NCBI GenBank assembly: GCA_001771585.1
Contig: MEUE01000001.1
Span: 931,984-995,983 of the forward strand
DNA length: 64,000 bases
Direction of reading: 5' to 3'
Source: a candidate division WOR-1 bacterium RIFOXYB2_FULL_46_45
Lineage (GTDB): Bacteria; Margulisbacteria; WOR-1; XYC2-FULL-46-14
The notes below the pieces were generated by a model. It was not told the origin of the DNA, made no database searches, and worked only from the letters and a program-made list of their open reading frames with translations. Positions 34,685 through 42,709 of the stretch are shown here, one piece after another. Position 1 is the stretch's first letter; the number at the start of each line of letters is the position of its first letter. A program made the translations under genes and the position numbers.

Positions 34685-34690
34685 CGATAT
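34664..34690 (+). promoter_or_regulatory. Sigma-28-like promoter of the GGDEF-like gene
   Basis: GAAATTTCCT, then AACGATAT exactly 15 bases after GAAA. It is followed by ATATATAGAAA, also seen after the promoter at 63171. Confidence 0.65.
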
Positions 34691-34731
34691 ATATATAGAA
34701 AGGGACATTCCCCAAGAGGAGGATTTTATCT

Positions 34732-36432
34732 GTGTCAGCAATAGTTCAAAAACTAGGAGCGCGTCTGGCCGTTCCGGCTACCCGGACATTGGGTCGTGCC
34801 GCCAGGGCTATAACTACGATTAGGGGCTCTTATCCCGGGATAACCGGCCAGTTTTTAAGGCTGGCCGTTGGCAACACGGTTCTTCCTCATCCGGATTCTA
34901 TTGCCAAAAGTGGAGCTATTTTATTTTCCGAATTGACCAGGGATATTACCGGGGCGGCCAACCAAACCGCCTGGTATATGGATACCAGGGCAAAACTCGA
35001 AAGAAAAGAAACCATTACAAGGGTAATTGTTAACTTTCCCCTGTGTGCAACAAATTCAAAATACGGCCATCCAGGAGGAGATGCTTTTCTTGCCGCTTTG
35101 TTTTCCGCGGTCGCTTCTTTTTTATCGTCCGAATATCCCGGACAACAAATAGGCGTTTACCGCCGGGGACCGAATTTTGAGATCGATATCCCTTCTTTTG
35201 TTGATGTGCGATCTTTTATGGCAAGACTCTACAAAAACCTTGACGGGCGCAGGATTGGTTTTGAATTCTCGAAAAAAGAAAACACCCCAAAAAAGAAAGG
35301 GTCGTCGGTTGTTTTTCCGAATATAGGGGCATGGCATTACGATCCAAAAGAACATTCCGGCCCCGCTTCGGTGGGAGAGCTTCGGACCGCCAGCGCGATT
35401 TGTTCCAGCCGCTTAAATCGACAGCCGGCAGAGCAAAGAGGTTCTTTTTCAGTTGATGCCTATAATGAAGTCCTGGTCAAGAATTATTCCGCGGAATCGA
35501 GGGCTCCCGCCGAAAAGAAGGTCCGTTCACGCAGAATTATTGATACTCCGGAATGGAAGCCGTACCTGGATATTTTAAGAAAAAAGATAAGGGAGGCGCT
35601 TAGCTGGGCGGGGGTTAAAGGGGTATCTCAAGAATTGGTCAATGAGATTATCAGGTTAAAATATGTCGAACCGGACTCGGGTCTTCCAAATATCAACGCT
35701 TTTGATTTGATTGGTCCAGCGCTGGGAACAAGTTCCATCGGCTTTTTTGACGGGAACAAGATCGGGGCGTTTGTCCGGTCTTTCGGCTTTTTGGGAGATT
35801 CGATGGTGGATATTATAATTTCACGAAGGATCTCTTCCGCGGCCGCCACCGTTTTGGCAAAAAGAGGGATTATTTTATTTCGGACCGGTCCGGGATCGGA
35901 AGAGTTTTGGGTGCTTGGAAAGGTGAAAAAAGAAGAGATGCTTGACGCGCTCGAAGAATTTACGGAGCAGGTTAACCGGCCCCTGCGTTTTAATATAAAG
36001 GTTTCCGAATTGAAGGCGGCCAAAGAGGGACAGGATTATCTTCGAAATAATTTTCCGGCCGACCTTACCGACGAAGATGAGGTAATAATCGACCTTTGCA
36101 AGATCAAAAGGCAGGAACGGTTTTCACAAATAACTTTCACGGGAGCGGCGCGTGAGATGAATCCGCTTGCCGCGGAAGATGCCCGGCGCCATTTTTATTT
36201 TCACAAAAAGAGGGTAGAAGAGGCGGGGGAAAGAGCCAAAGAGGTCAATTTTGATAGAGTGGGATTTATTATGACGGTTGATCCGTACGGAGGATATAAT
36301 TATCCTGGACACGAGGACTCTTTTTTGGTAAAAGCGGCCGAGGCACTCTCTTTTCTTTATACCTTTATTCCTCTTTCGGATATTTTGGGGCCGTTGTATC
36401 TTTGGTCCCTGAAACAGGCATCGCTAAAATAA
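34732..36432 (+). CDS. Tandem degenerate GGDEF-like protein
   Basis: 566 residues from GTG, with AGAGGAGG 9 bases upstream. Two GGDEF-like units are visible. The first (about 95-180) has SKYGHPGGDAFLAALFSAV and RRGPNFEID in place of RxGGDEF. The second (about 310-415) has EPDSGLPNINAF, FDGNKIGAFVRSFGFLGDSM and GPGSEEFW, where GSEEF stands for GGEEF. A third, weaker echo (YNYPGHEDSFLVKAAEAL) is near the end. Diguanylate cyclase activity is doubtful for the first and possible but unlikely for the second; binding or scaffolding is more probable. I see no membrane anchor. Confidence 0.72.
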   Translation: MSAIVQKLGARLAVPATRTLGRAARAITTIRGSYPGITGQFLRLAVGNTVLPHPDSIAKSGAILFSELTRDITGAANQTAWYMDTRAKLERKETITRVIVNFPLCATNSKYGHPGGDAFLAALFSAVASFLSSEYPGQQIGVYRRGPNFEIDIPSFVDVRSFMARLYKNLDGRRIGFEFSKKENTPKKKGSSVVFPNIGAWHYDPKEHSGPASVGELRTASAICSSRLNRQPAEQRGSFSVDAYNEVLVKNYSAESRAPAEKKVRSRRIIDTPEWKPYLDILRKKIREALSWAGVKGVSQELVNEIIRLKYVEPDSGLPNINAFDLIGPALGTSSIGFFDGNKIGAFVRSFGFLGDSMVDIIISRRISSAAATVLAKRGIILFRTGPGSEEFWVLGKVKKEEMLDALEEFTEQVNRPLRFNIKVSELKAAKEGQDYLRNNFPADLTDEDEVIIDLCKIKRQERFSQITFTGAAREMNPLAAEDARRHFYFHKKRVEEAGERAKEVNFDRVGFIMTVDPYGGYNYPGHEDSFLVKAAEALSFLYTFIPLSDILGPLYLWSLKQASLK

Positions 36433-36435
36433 CCT

Positions 36436-36462
36436 GAAATTTTATTATTGCTTTACCGAAAT
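36436..36462 (+). promoter_or_regulatory. Sigma-28-like promoter of the GAF-like gene
   Basis: GAAATTTTAT, then ACCGAAAT exactly 15 bases after GAAA; the octamer is the most divergent of the family. The ATG follows 6 bases later, so this is the one member that would give a leaderless mRNA. Confidence 0.5.
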
Positions 36463-36468
36463 AAACTC

Positions 36469-37218
36469 ATGACAAAGATATGGACTAATCACAGGGGAAA
36501 ACCTGTGGATTTGGCGGCGGTCTTTTCCAGCTTTTCGGGGTTTTCTCCCGGGAAAAAGGTCTTATCTGTTCCTTCAAGCGAACGGTTTTTCACTTTATTT
36601 AGAACTGGCGGAGAGGCGGGTTTTTTTGCCGGCGCGGCAAGAGAAGCGGCTTCCTGTTTTAGCGATGCCGCGGGGGTCTTTGTTTATGCCGCAAAGGAAG
36701 GATATTACCGGCTTGAGGCAAATTTCGGGAGCTTGCTCCCGGCGCGAATTAGCGCGGCTATGCTGCAGTCACCCGACAGTATCCTTTATGCCGCAGCGGA
36801 AATAGACGAAAGGAAAGCGCAGTATCCCATTTTTTTAGGAACGATTTATATTCCCAACATAAGTACGGAGAAGATTTTTTTGGTTTTCGACAGAAATCGA
36901 ACAAGTTTTCCTCCCGGGCTTTTAAGTTCCGATAACGATGTTTTAATAAAAAAATTTAATAATGCCAGGGAGTTTTCCGTGGTTGCTACGTTAGATTGTG
37001 GAAAAATGCGGCAAGCCCGGTTTATCCCTTCAATTGTTGTTGCTCCTCTTTTGGATGGAGAGAGGAGAAAGGGAATTGGTTCAATTGTGATGGTCGGGAA
37101 AAGGGCCGGTTTTTTGGGAAGACATTCCGAAGAGGGACTCCATCTTAAAAGAGGGGTTGATTTTGCGCAAAATCTGTCCGAGGCATACCAAAGAATATTA
37201 AGGCAAAGCAGGTATTAA
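36469..37218 (+). CDS. GAF-like domain accessory protein
   Basis: 249 residues from the ATG at 36469. The middle and end resemble a GAF sensor domain: [19 protein letters not shown]..., then [52 protein letters not shown], the usual final strands and helix. No ligand residues can be named. It follows the GGDEF-like gene by 37 bases, and GAF plus GGDEF is a common pairing, so the two may work together. It overlaps the convergent mnmG by 4 bases. Start choice is moderate; a TTG at 36448 lies within the promoter. Confidence 0.68.
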   Translation: MTKIWTNHRGKPVDLAAVFSSFSGFSPGKKVLSVPSSERFFTLFRTGGEAGFFAGAAREAASCFSDAAGVFVYAAKEGYYRLEANFGSLLPARISAAMLQSPDSILYAAAEIDERKAQYPIFLGTIYIPNISTEKIFLVFDRNRTSFPPGLLSSDNDVLIKKFNNAREFSVVATLDCGKMRQARFIPSIVVAPLLDGERRKGIGSIVMVGKRAGFLGRHSEEGLHLKRGVDFAQNLSEAYQRILRQSRY

Positions 37219-38984
37219 TCCCTTCCCGCCCTTGCGATCCAAACCGATAAGACCGCGATATCCGCAGGAGAAACCCCCGCGATCCTTCCCGCCTGACCAA
37301 TCGTTAACGGCCGATGATAATCCAATTTATGTAGCGCTTCATTTGAAAGTTTTCCCCTAAGCTTTTTATAATCAAGCTTTGCCGGGATTTTTTTGTGTTC
37401 CATTCCGCGGAAGCGCTCAACCTGCTCCAATTGCCGGATAATATATCCGGCATATTTTTTTTGTACCTCAAGCTGTTCTTTGACCTCCGGAGAAATCGCT
37501 TTTTTTGCTTCAATCGCCGCCCGTTTTTTCTTGAACGCCCGGTATCTTTCCTTTGAAACCAGGCCGATCTGGTAGCCCTTTTCGGTCAATCTTAAGTCCG
37601 CATTGTCCTGGCGCAGGATCAGGCGGTATTCCGAGCGCGAAGTGAGCATCCGGTACGGTTCGTTAATTTCTTTGGTAATCAAATCGTCAATTAATGTTCC
37701 TATGTACGATTCGTCCCTTCCCAAAATTAGCGGTTCTTTCTTTTTAACTTTCAGTGCGGCGTTTATCCCCGCGATAATTCCCTGCGCCGCCGCCTCTTCA
37801 TATCCGGAAGTTCCATTAATCTGTCCGGCGCAGAAGAGTCCTTCAATCTTTTTAGTTTCAAGCGAATATTTTAGCTGCGAAGAGGGGACATAATCATATT
37901 CAACCGCGTAACCGGGGCGTAGGATCTCCACTTTTTCCAGCCCCGCCATGGTGCGCAAAAATTTTAATTGGACGTCTTCCGGAAGCGAAGTATTCAATCC
38001 CTGTGCGTAAATTTCTTCGGTCTCCCGTCCGCACGGCTCGATAAAACATTGGTGGCTATCTTTATCGGGAAAGCGGACGACCTTGTCTTCAATCGACGGA
38101 CAGTATCTTGGCCCGATCCCTTTTATTTTTCCGGCATATAATGGGGAGCGGTCCAGGTTGGCCTTGATGATGCGATGGGTTTTTTTGTTGGTCCTGGTGA
38201 GATAGCAGGGAACTTGGGGGGAAGTATTAAGGATTAAGTGGTAAGTATTAAGTAGAGAATTATACTGCTTATATTCCCAAAGGAACGAGAAAAGCTTCGC
38301 GGGTTCGTCGCCCGGTTGAATCGTCATCTTTGAAAAATCGATTGAGCGGCGGTTTAGGCGTGGCGGTGTTCCGGTTTTCAGACGCCCAAGTTTCAAGCCG
38401 ATTTTTTTCAAACTTTTCGAAAGCCCTTTTGACGGCGGCTCGCCCGCCCGTCCCGCTTCCTGGTGTTTCATTCCGGTGTGGATCACGCCGTTTAGGAATG
38501 TACCGGCGGTAATTACGATCGTTTTGGCTAAATAAGCCGTGTCAAGTATGGTCCTTACTCCTTTTACCTTACCTGCGCCTATGCCTGTGCCTACGCCTTT
38601 CTCCACGAGAATTTCTTCAACGATGTCTTGCTTTAGATCTAAATTTTCCTGCTGTTCCAAGATTTGCTTCATCCTAATATGATATTGATCTCGGTCGGAT
38701 TGGGCGCGGAGAGCGTGGACGGCGGGGCCTTTGGTCGTATTCAACGTTTTCATCTGGAGATAAGTGAGATCGGTTGTTATTCCCATCTGTCCGCCGAGGG
38801 CATCGACTTCGCGGACTAATTGACTTTTTGCCGGACCGCCGACAGAAGGGTTGCACGACATTATACCAATCGTATCCAAGTTAATTGTTAGCAGTAAAGT
38901 TTTACATCCCAGCCGGGCGGAAGCAAGCGCCGCCTCAATTCCGGCATGCCCCGCGCCGATGACGATTACGTCGTATTTTTTCAT
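37215..38984 (-). CDS. mnmG: tRNA uridine-34 5-carboxymethylaminomethyl synthesis enzyme MnmG
   Basis: 589 residues from the ATG at 38984 ([20 protein letters not shown]). FAD-binding motif, [23 protein letters not shown], and C-terminal [20 protein letters not shown]. With MnmE it modifies wobble U34. Two repeat-derived inserts are in frame: 38570-38600 (GGCGTAGGCACAGG type, [11 protein letters not shown]) and 38221-38255 (TTAATACTTACC type, [10 protein letters not shown]). TAAAAT on the minus strand lies 5 bases before the ATG, consistent with a leaderless mRNA divergent from pyrH. Confidence 0.96.
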   Translation of the reverse strand: MKKYDVIVIGAGHAGIEAALASARLGCKTLLLTINLDTIGIMSCNPSVGGPAKSQLVREVDALGGQMGITTDLTYLQMKTLNTTKGPAVHALRAQSDRDQYHIRMKQILEQQENLDLKQDIVEEILVEKGVGTGIGAGKVKGVRTILDTAYLAKTIVITAGTFLNGVIHTGMKHQEAGRAGEPPSKGLSKSLKKIGLKLGRLKTGTPPRLNRRSIDFSKMTIQPGDEPAKLFSFLWEYKQYNSLLNTYHLILNTSPQVPCYLTRTNKKTHRIIKANLDRSPLYAGKIKGIGPRYCPSIEDKVVRFPDKDSHQCFIEPCGRETEEIYAQGLNTSLPEDVQLKFLRTMAGLEKVEILRPGYAVEYDYVPSSQLKYSLETKKIEGLFCAGQINGTSGYEEAAAQGIIAGINAALKVKKKEPLILGRDESYIGTLIDDLITKEINEPYRMLTSRSEYRLILRQDNADLRLTEKGYQIGLVSKERYRAFKKKRAAIEAKKAISPEVKEQLEVQKKYAGYIIRQLEQVERFRGMEHKKIPAKLDYKKLRGKLSNEALHKLDYHRPLTIGQAGRIAGVSPADIAVLSVWIARAGRD

Positions 38985-39021
38985 ACTATATTTTAGCATT
39001 ATTTGCTATAATATAATAAGC

Positions 39022-39747
39022 ATGCCCAAGGCAAAATATAAACGCATCCTCTTGAAGCTCTCCGGTGAAATCTTTGGCGGTAAACATAAATTCGGCATTG
39101 ATCCGGAAATCATGAATTTGATCGCCGACGAAATTAAAAAAGTCCGCCGCCACAATACACAAATGGCAATCGTCATCGGTGGAGGGAATATCTTCCGCGG
39201 ATTGAAAGGTTCGGAAAAAGGGATGGACCGCGCCACCGGCGATTATATGGGAATGCTTGCCACCGTCATCAACGCTCTTGCCCTGCAGGACGCGCTGGAA
39301 CGCGAAGGGATACATTCCCGCGTCCAGACCGCCATCAACATGCAGTCGATTGCCGAACCGTTTATCCGGAGAAGGGCGCTCCGCCATATGGAAAAGGGGA
39401 GGGTCGTCATTTTGGCCGCCGGGACCGGCAACCCTTATTTTTCAACCGATACCACCGCCGCGCTTCGCGCCGCGGAGCTTGACGCCGAGATCCTGATCAA
39501 AGCGACTAAAGTCGACGGGGTTTACGACAAAGATCCGGAACTGCACAAAGACGCCCGCAAATTCAAACGGCTTGGCTACATGCGGATTTTGAGGGGCTTG
39601 AAAGTTATGGATTCCACCGCCGCGTCGCTCTGCCGCGACAACAACATTCCGATCATTGTCCTCAATCTTTTGAAACCGGGAAACGTCGAAAAGGCGGTGC
39701 TCGGTAAAAATGTCGGGACGCTGGTTACCGACGGAGGGAGGAAATAA
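39022..39747 (+). CDS. pyrH: Uridylate kinase
   Basis: 241 residues from the ATG at 39022 ([20 protein letters not shown]). Conserved [30 protein letters not shown] and [11 protein letters not shown] identify bacterial UMP kinase. It makes UDP. TATAAT boxes at 39007-39012 and 39012-39017 lie 9 and 4 bases before the ATG, so the leader is absent or a few bases. Upstream in-frame codons belong to the divergent mnmG region. It heads pyrH-frr-uppS-cdsA-nadC. Confidence 0.96.
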   Translation: MPKAKYKRILLKLSGEIFGGKHKFGIDPEIMNLIADEIKKVRRHNTQMAIVIGGGNIFRGLKGSEKGMDRATGDYMGMLATVINALALQDALEREGIHSRVQTAINMQSIAEPFIRRRALRHMEKGRVVILAAGTGNPYFSTDTTAALRAAELDAEILIKATKVDGVYDKDPELHKDARKFKRLGYMRILRGLKVMDSTAASLCRDNNIPIIVLNLLKPGNVEKAVLGKNVGTLVTDGGRK

Positions 39748-39748
39748 A

Positions 39749-40291
39749 ATGGACGAATTCCAAAAGTCGGTTGAAGAGAGGATGCAAAAAGCGGTGGAGG
39801 CCTTAAAAAAGAAATTTTCCGGCATCCGCACCGGACGCGCTTCTCCCGCTCTTGTCGAACACTTGCAGGTGGAATATTACGGAACGGTCTGTCCTTTGCA
39901 ACAGCTGGCCGGCATCTCCATTCCCGAAGCAAGAACGATTGCCATTCAGCCGTACGACAAATCGGCGATAAAAGATATCGAAAAAGCGCTGCAGGCCTCA
40001 AATCTCGGGGTTACCCCCAAGAGTGAAGGGGGGAGGATTATTTTGAACCTCCCGTCTTTGACCGAAGAGCGAAGAAAAGAGCTGACCAAGGTCATCAAAT
40101 CGGCCGCGGAAGAAGACCGCGTCTCGCTCCGCAATATCCGCCGCGACGCGATGGATGAGCTGAAGGCAAAAAAGCTTCCGGAAGACGCTCAAAAGCTTCA
40201 GGAGGAAGAGATCCAAAAGCTGGTCGGAAAATACACAGCGCTAATTGACGCGGCGGCGGCGGCCAAGGAAAAAGAGATACTAGAAGTCTAA
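39749..40291 (+). CDS. frr: Ribosome recycling factor
   Basis: 180 residues from the ATG at 39749, with GGAGGGAGGAAAT upstream overlapping the pyrH end. Typical RRF blocks: GIRTGRASPALVEHLQVEYYG, NLPSLTEERRKELTKVIKSAAEEDRVSLRNIRRDA and a C-terminal KEKEIL. It splits post-termination ribosomes with EF-G. It sits one base after the pyrH stop, the standard pyrH-frr arrangement. Confidence 0.97.
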   Translation: MDEFQKSVEERMQKAVEALKKKFSGIRTGRASPALVEHLQVEYYGTVCPLQQLAGISIPEARTIAIQPYDKSAIKDIEKALQASNLGVTPKSEGGRIILNLPSLTEERRKELTKVIKSAAEEDRVSLRNIRRDAMDELKAKKLPEDAQKLQEEEIQKLVGKYTALIDAAAAAKEKEILEV

Positions 40292-40990
40292 ATGCCAAAA
40301 CAAATCCCTGCGCATATCGCGGTCATCATGGACGGCAACGGCCGTTGGGCGAAAAAAAGGGGACTCCCTCCGATTGCCGGCCACAAAAAAGGGGCCGACG
40401 CGCTCAAAGAAACGGTTAAGGCCTGCGCCGAAATCGGCGTTAAACACCTGACCGTCTACGCTTTTTCAACCGAAAACTGGGGAAGGCCCAAAGAAGAAGT
40501 CGGTTTTTTGATGGACCTTTTTATGCAGACGATGGAAAAAGAAGTCGAAGAGTTGAACCGCAACAATGTCCGCCTCCGCTTTTTGGGACGGCTTGGGCAA
40601 TTTTCAGAAAAACTCCAGGCAAAAATGAAAGAGAGCATGGAAAAACTTCAAAATAACACCGGATTGAATTTAAATGTGATGGTGAATTACGGGGGGAGAG
40701 CCGAGATTGTGGACGCCTTACAGGAGTTACTGAATTCCCCACATTTAAATGTGGGGAATATATCCGAATCCGATATTTCAAATCATTTGTACACGGCGGG
40801 GATTCCCGATCCGGACTTGTTGATTAGAACCGCGAATGAAATGAGGATTTCCAACTTTCTCCTCTGGCAGCTGGCTTACGCCGAGATTTATGTGACGCCG
40901 GTTTTTTGGCCCGACTTTGGCAAGCCCCAGCTTTTGGAGGCAATTACCGATTTTAACAAAAGGGAAAGAAGGTTTGGGTTAAGAAAATGA
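40292..40990 (+). CDS. uppS: Isoprenyl (undecaprenyl) diphosphate synthase
   Basis: 232 residues. IAVIMDGNGRWAKKRGLPPIAGHKKG carries the catalytic Asp and substrate-binding residues; TVYAFSTENWGRP follows, and LLIRTANEMRISNFLLWQLAYAEIY is near the end, where common enzymes have RTSGE. It makes the C55 lipid carrier for murein. A 26-base perfect palindrome (40734-40759) lies in frame and encodes NSPHLNVGN in a variable loop. uppP at 62242 would recycle the same carrier. It overlaps cdsA by 4 bases. Confidence 0.95.
   Translation: MPKQIPAHIAVIMDGNGRWAKKRGLPPIAGHKKGADALKETVKACAEIGVKHLTVYAFSTENWGRPKEEVGFLMDLFMQTMEKEVEELNRNNVRLRFLGRLGQFSEKLQAKMKESMEKLQNNTGLNLNVMVNYGGRAEIVDALQELLNSPHLNVGNISESDISNHLYTAGIPDPDLLIRTANEMRISNFLLWQLAYAEIYVTPVFWPDFGKPQLLEAITDFNKRERRFGLRK
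40734..40759. repeat. Perfect palindrome inside uppS
   Basis: Arms ATTCCCCACATTT / AAATGTGGGGAAT with no loop. It is in frame, adds about 9 residues, and the flanking CCNTAC signature is absent, so it is a different type from the CCNTAC palindromes. Confidence 0.75.
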
Positions 40991-41787
40991 AAAACAGGGT
41001 ACTAACCGCTTTGATCGGGGTTCCGGTTGTCTGGGCCTGCACCTATTACGGCGGGTTGCCGTTTTTGTTTCTGGTGTTGGGAATGGCACTTACCTCCATC
41101 AACGAGTTTTATTCCTTGATGATGAAAAAAAATTATTTTCCGGCTTTTTGGGTCGGCAACGTCATTACCGTCTTTTTTATTATTTTCGCCTATTACGCCC
41201 TCAAACAAAACTGGGAGCCTGCGCACTCCGCCATTTTTACCATCGCGGCGATCATCGCCCTGGTTTCGGGAATTTTTCTGAAGCGCGAAAAAGACACTAT
41301 TGTCGATGTTTCGGTAACTTTGCTTGGCATGATTTATATCGGCTGGTTTTTTTCCTACTTCCTTTTTATCCGCAACATGACCGAACATGGCGGCTATCTT
41401 TTCTTTTTGATGCTTACCATTTGGGCCAATGACGTGGTGGCTTATTTTATCGGGACAAAATTCGGGAGAACCAAGCTGGCTCCCTCAATCTCTCCCCGCA
41501 AGACGGTTGAAGGGGCGGTAGCCGGTTTTATTGTTTGTCTGGTTGCTTCAGCGTTATTCAGCTGGATCGCGGAGCTCAATTTGACCCACGCGCTTATTCT
41601 GGGAGGTTTGATCGGAGTGGTGGCGGTCTTTTCCGACCTGGTTGAATCGCTGATCAAACGCGACGCGGGAGTTAAAGATTCTTCCAATCTGGTCCCGGGG
41701 CATGGCGGGGTTTTGGATCGTATGGATTCTTTTATCCTGGCCGCGCCGGTGATGTACTATTACTTGGTCTGGGTGGTATTGAGATAA
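40987..41787 (+). CDS. cdsA: Phosphatidate cytidylyltransferase
   Basis: 266 residues, about eight membrane helices. The CdsA signature is near the C-terminus: GVKDSSNLVPGHGGVLDRMDSFILAAPV, preceded by KFGRTKLAPSISPRKTVEGAVAG. It makes CDP-diacylglycerol, the substrate of PgsA at the other end of the window. It is translationally coupled to uppS (ATGA). Confidence 0.95.
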   Translation: MKNRVLTALIGVPVVWACTYYGGLPFLFLVLGMALTSINEFYSLMMKKNYFPAFWVGNVITVFFIIFAYYALKQNWEPAHSAIFTIAAIIALVSGIFLKREKDTIVDVSVTLLGMIYIGWFFSYFLFIRNMTEHGGYLFFLMLTIWANDVVAYFIGTKFGRTKLAPSISPRKTVEGAVAGFIVCLVASALFSWIAELNLTHALILGGLIGVVAVFSDLVESLIKRDAGVKDSSNLVPGHGGVLDRMDSFILAAPVMYYYLVWVVLR

Positions 41788-41788
41788 A

Positions 41789-42649
41789 ATGACCAATGAC
41801 AAATGTCAAATGACAAATAAATCGTTAAATCATTTAATAAAAAAAGCATTGGAAGAGGATGTTGGCAGTGGGGATATAACAACCAATGCGATTGTCCCGG
41901 AGAATAAAATTGCAAAAGCAAAAATAATTGCCAAAGAAGAGGGGATAATAGCCGGGCTTCCTTTGGCCAAATTGACTTATGAGGTCCTGGACAAAAAAGT
42001 TAGGTTTATTTCCAAGGTAAAAGACGGGTGCAGGGTGAAATCCGGCACAGTGATCGCGGAAATATCCGGTCCGGCGCGGGCGATTTTAACCGGAGAACGA
42101 TTAGCCTTGAATTTTTTGCAGCATTTGTCCGGAATTGCGACGCTAACCAATAAGTTCAAAGCGCAAAGCTCAAAGTGCAAAAATAAGGTAGAAATATTAG
42201 ACACCAGAAAGACGATGCCGTTGTGGAGAGGGGCGGAAAAGTACGCGGTGGCGTGCGGGGGAGGGACCAATCATCGGATGGGGTTGTATGATGCGATTTT
42301 AATTAAAGATAATCATATTGCGATCGCCGGCGGCATCGAAAAGGCAATATGCAAGGCGCAGGCACAGGCGCAGGCGAAGGTAAGGATAGAGGTTGAGGCA
42401 AAGAGAATCTCAGAAGTCAAAGAAGCAATTAAAATTGGGGTGGATCGGATTCTTTTGGACAATATGAATATTAAAACATTGAAGCAGGCGGTTGCCCTCT
42501 GCAAGAAGTCCAAGATTAAAACCGAAGCCTCGGGCGGGGTAAACTTAAAAAATGTCGCCGCGATCGCAAAGACCGGCGTCGATTATATTTCAATCGGGGC
42601 CCTGACCCATTCCGCGAAAGCGCTGGATATTAGTTTGATTATGTTATAA
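41789..42649 (+). CDS. nadC: Nicotinate-nucleotide pyrophosphorylase (quinolinate phosphoribosyltransferase)
   Basis: 286 residues. Conserved LEEDVGSGDITTNAI, LNFLQHLSGIATLT, DTRKTMPLWRGAEKYAVACGGGTNHRMGLYDAILIKDNH and EASGGVNLKNV. It converts quinolinate and PRPP to NaMN. Three repeat-derived segments are present: the N-terminus (41789-41820, ATGACAAATG-type; a start at ATG 41810 is possible), 42154-42184 (CAAAGCG/CAAAGTG, KAQSSKCKN) and 42352-42385 (GGCGCA hexamers, AQAQAQAK). Its stop codon overlaps the TATAAT of the next transcription unit. Confidence 0.94.
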   Translation: MTNDKCQMTNKSLNHLIKKALEEDVGSGDITTNAIVPENKIAKAKIIAKEEGIIAGLPLAKLTYEVLDKKVRFISKVKDGCRVKSGTVIAEISGPARAILTGERLALNFLQHLSGIATLTNKFKAQSSKCKNKVEILDTRKTMPLWRGAEKYAVACGGGTNHRMGLYDAILIKDNHIAIAGGIEKAICKAQAQAQAKVRIEVEAKRISEVKEAIKIGVDRILLDNMNIKTLKQAVALCKKSKIKTEASGGVNLKNVAAIAKTGVDYISIGALTHSAKALDISLIML

Positions 42650-42709
42650 TACAGAAAACGTCAACAGCTAACGATACGTCCTATCGTAAACGAAAACGAG
42701 GATAAACAA

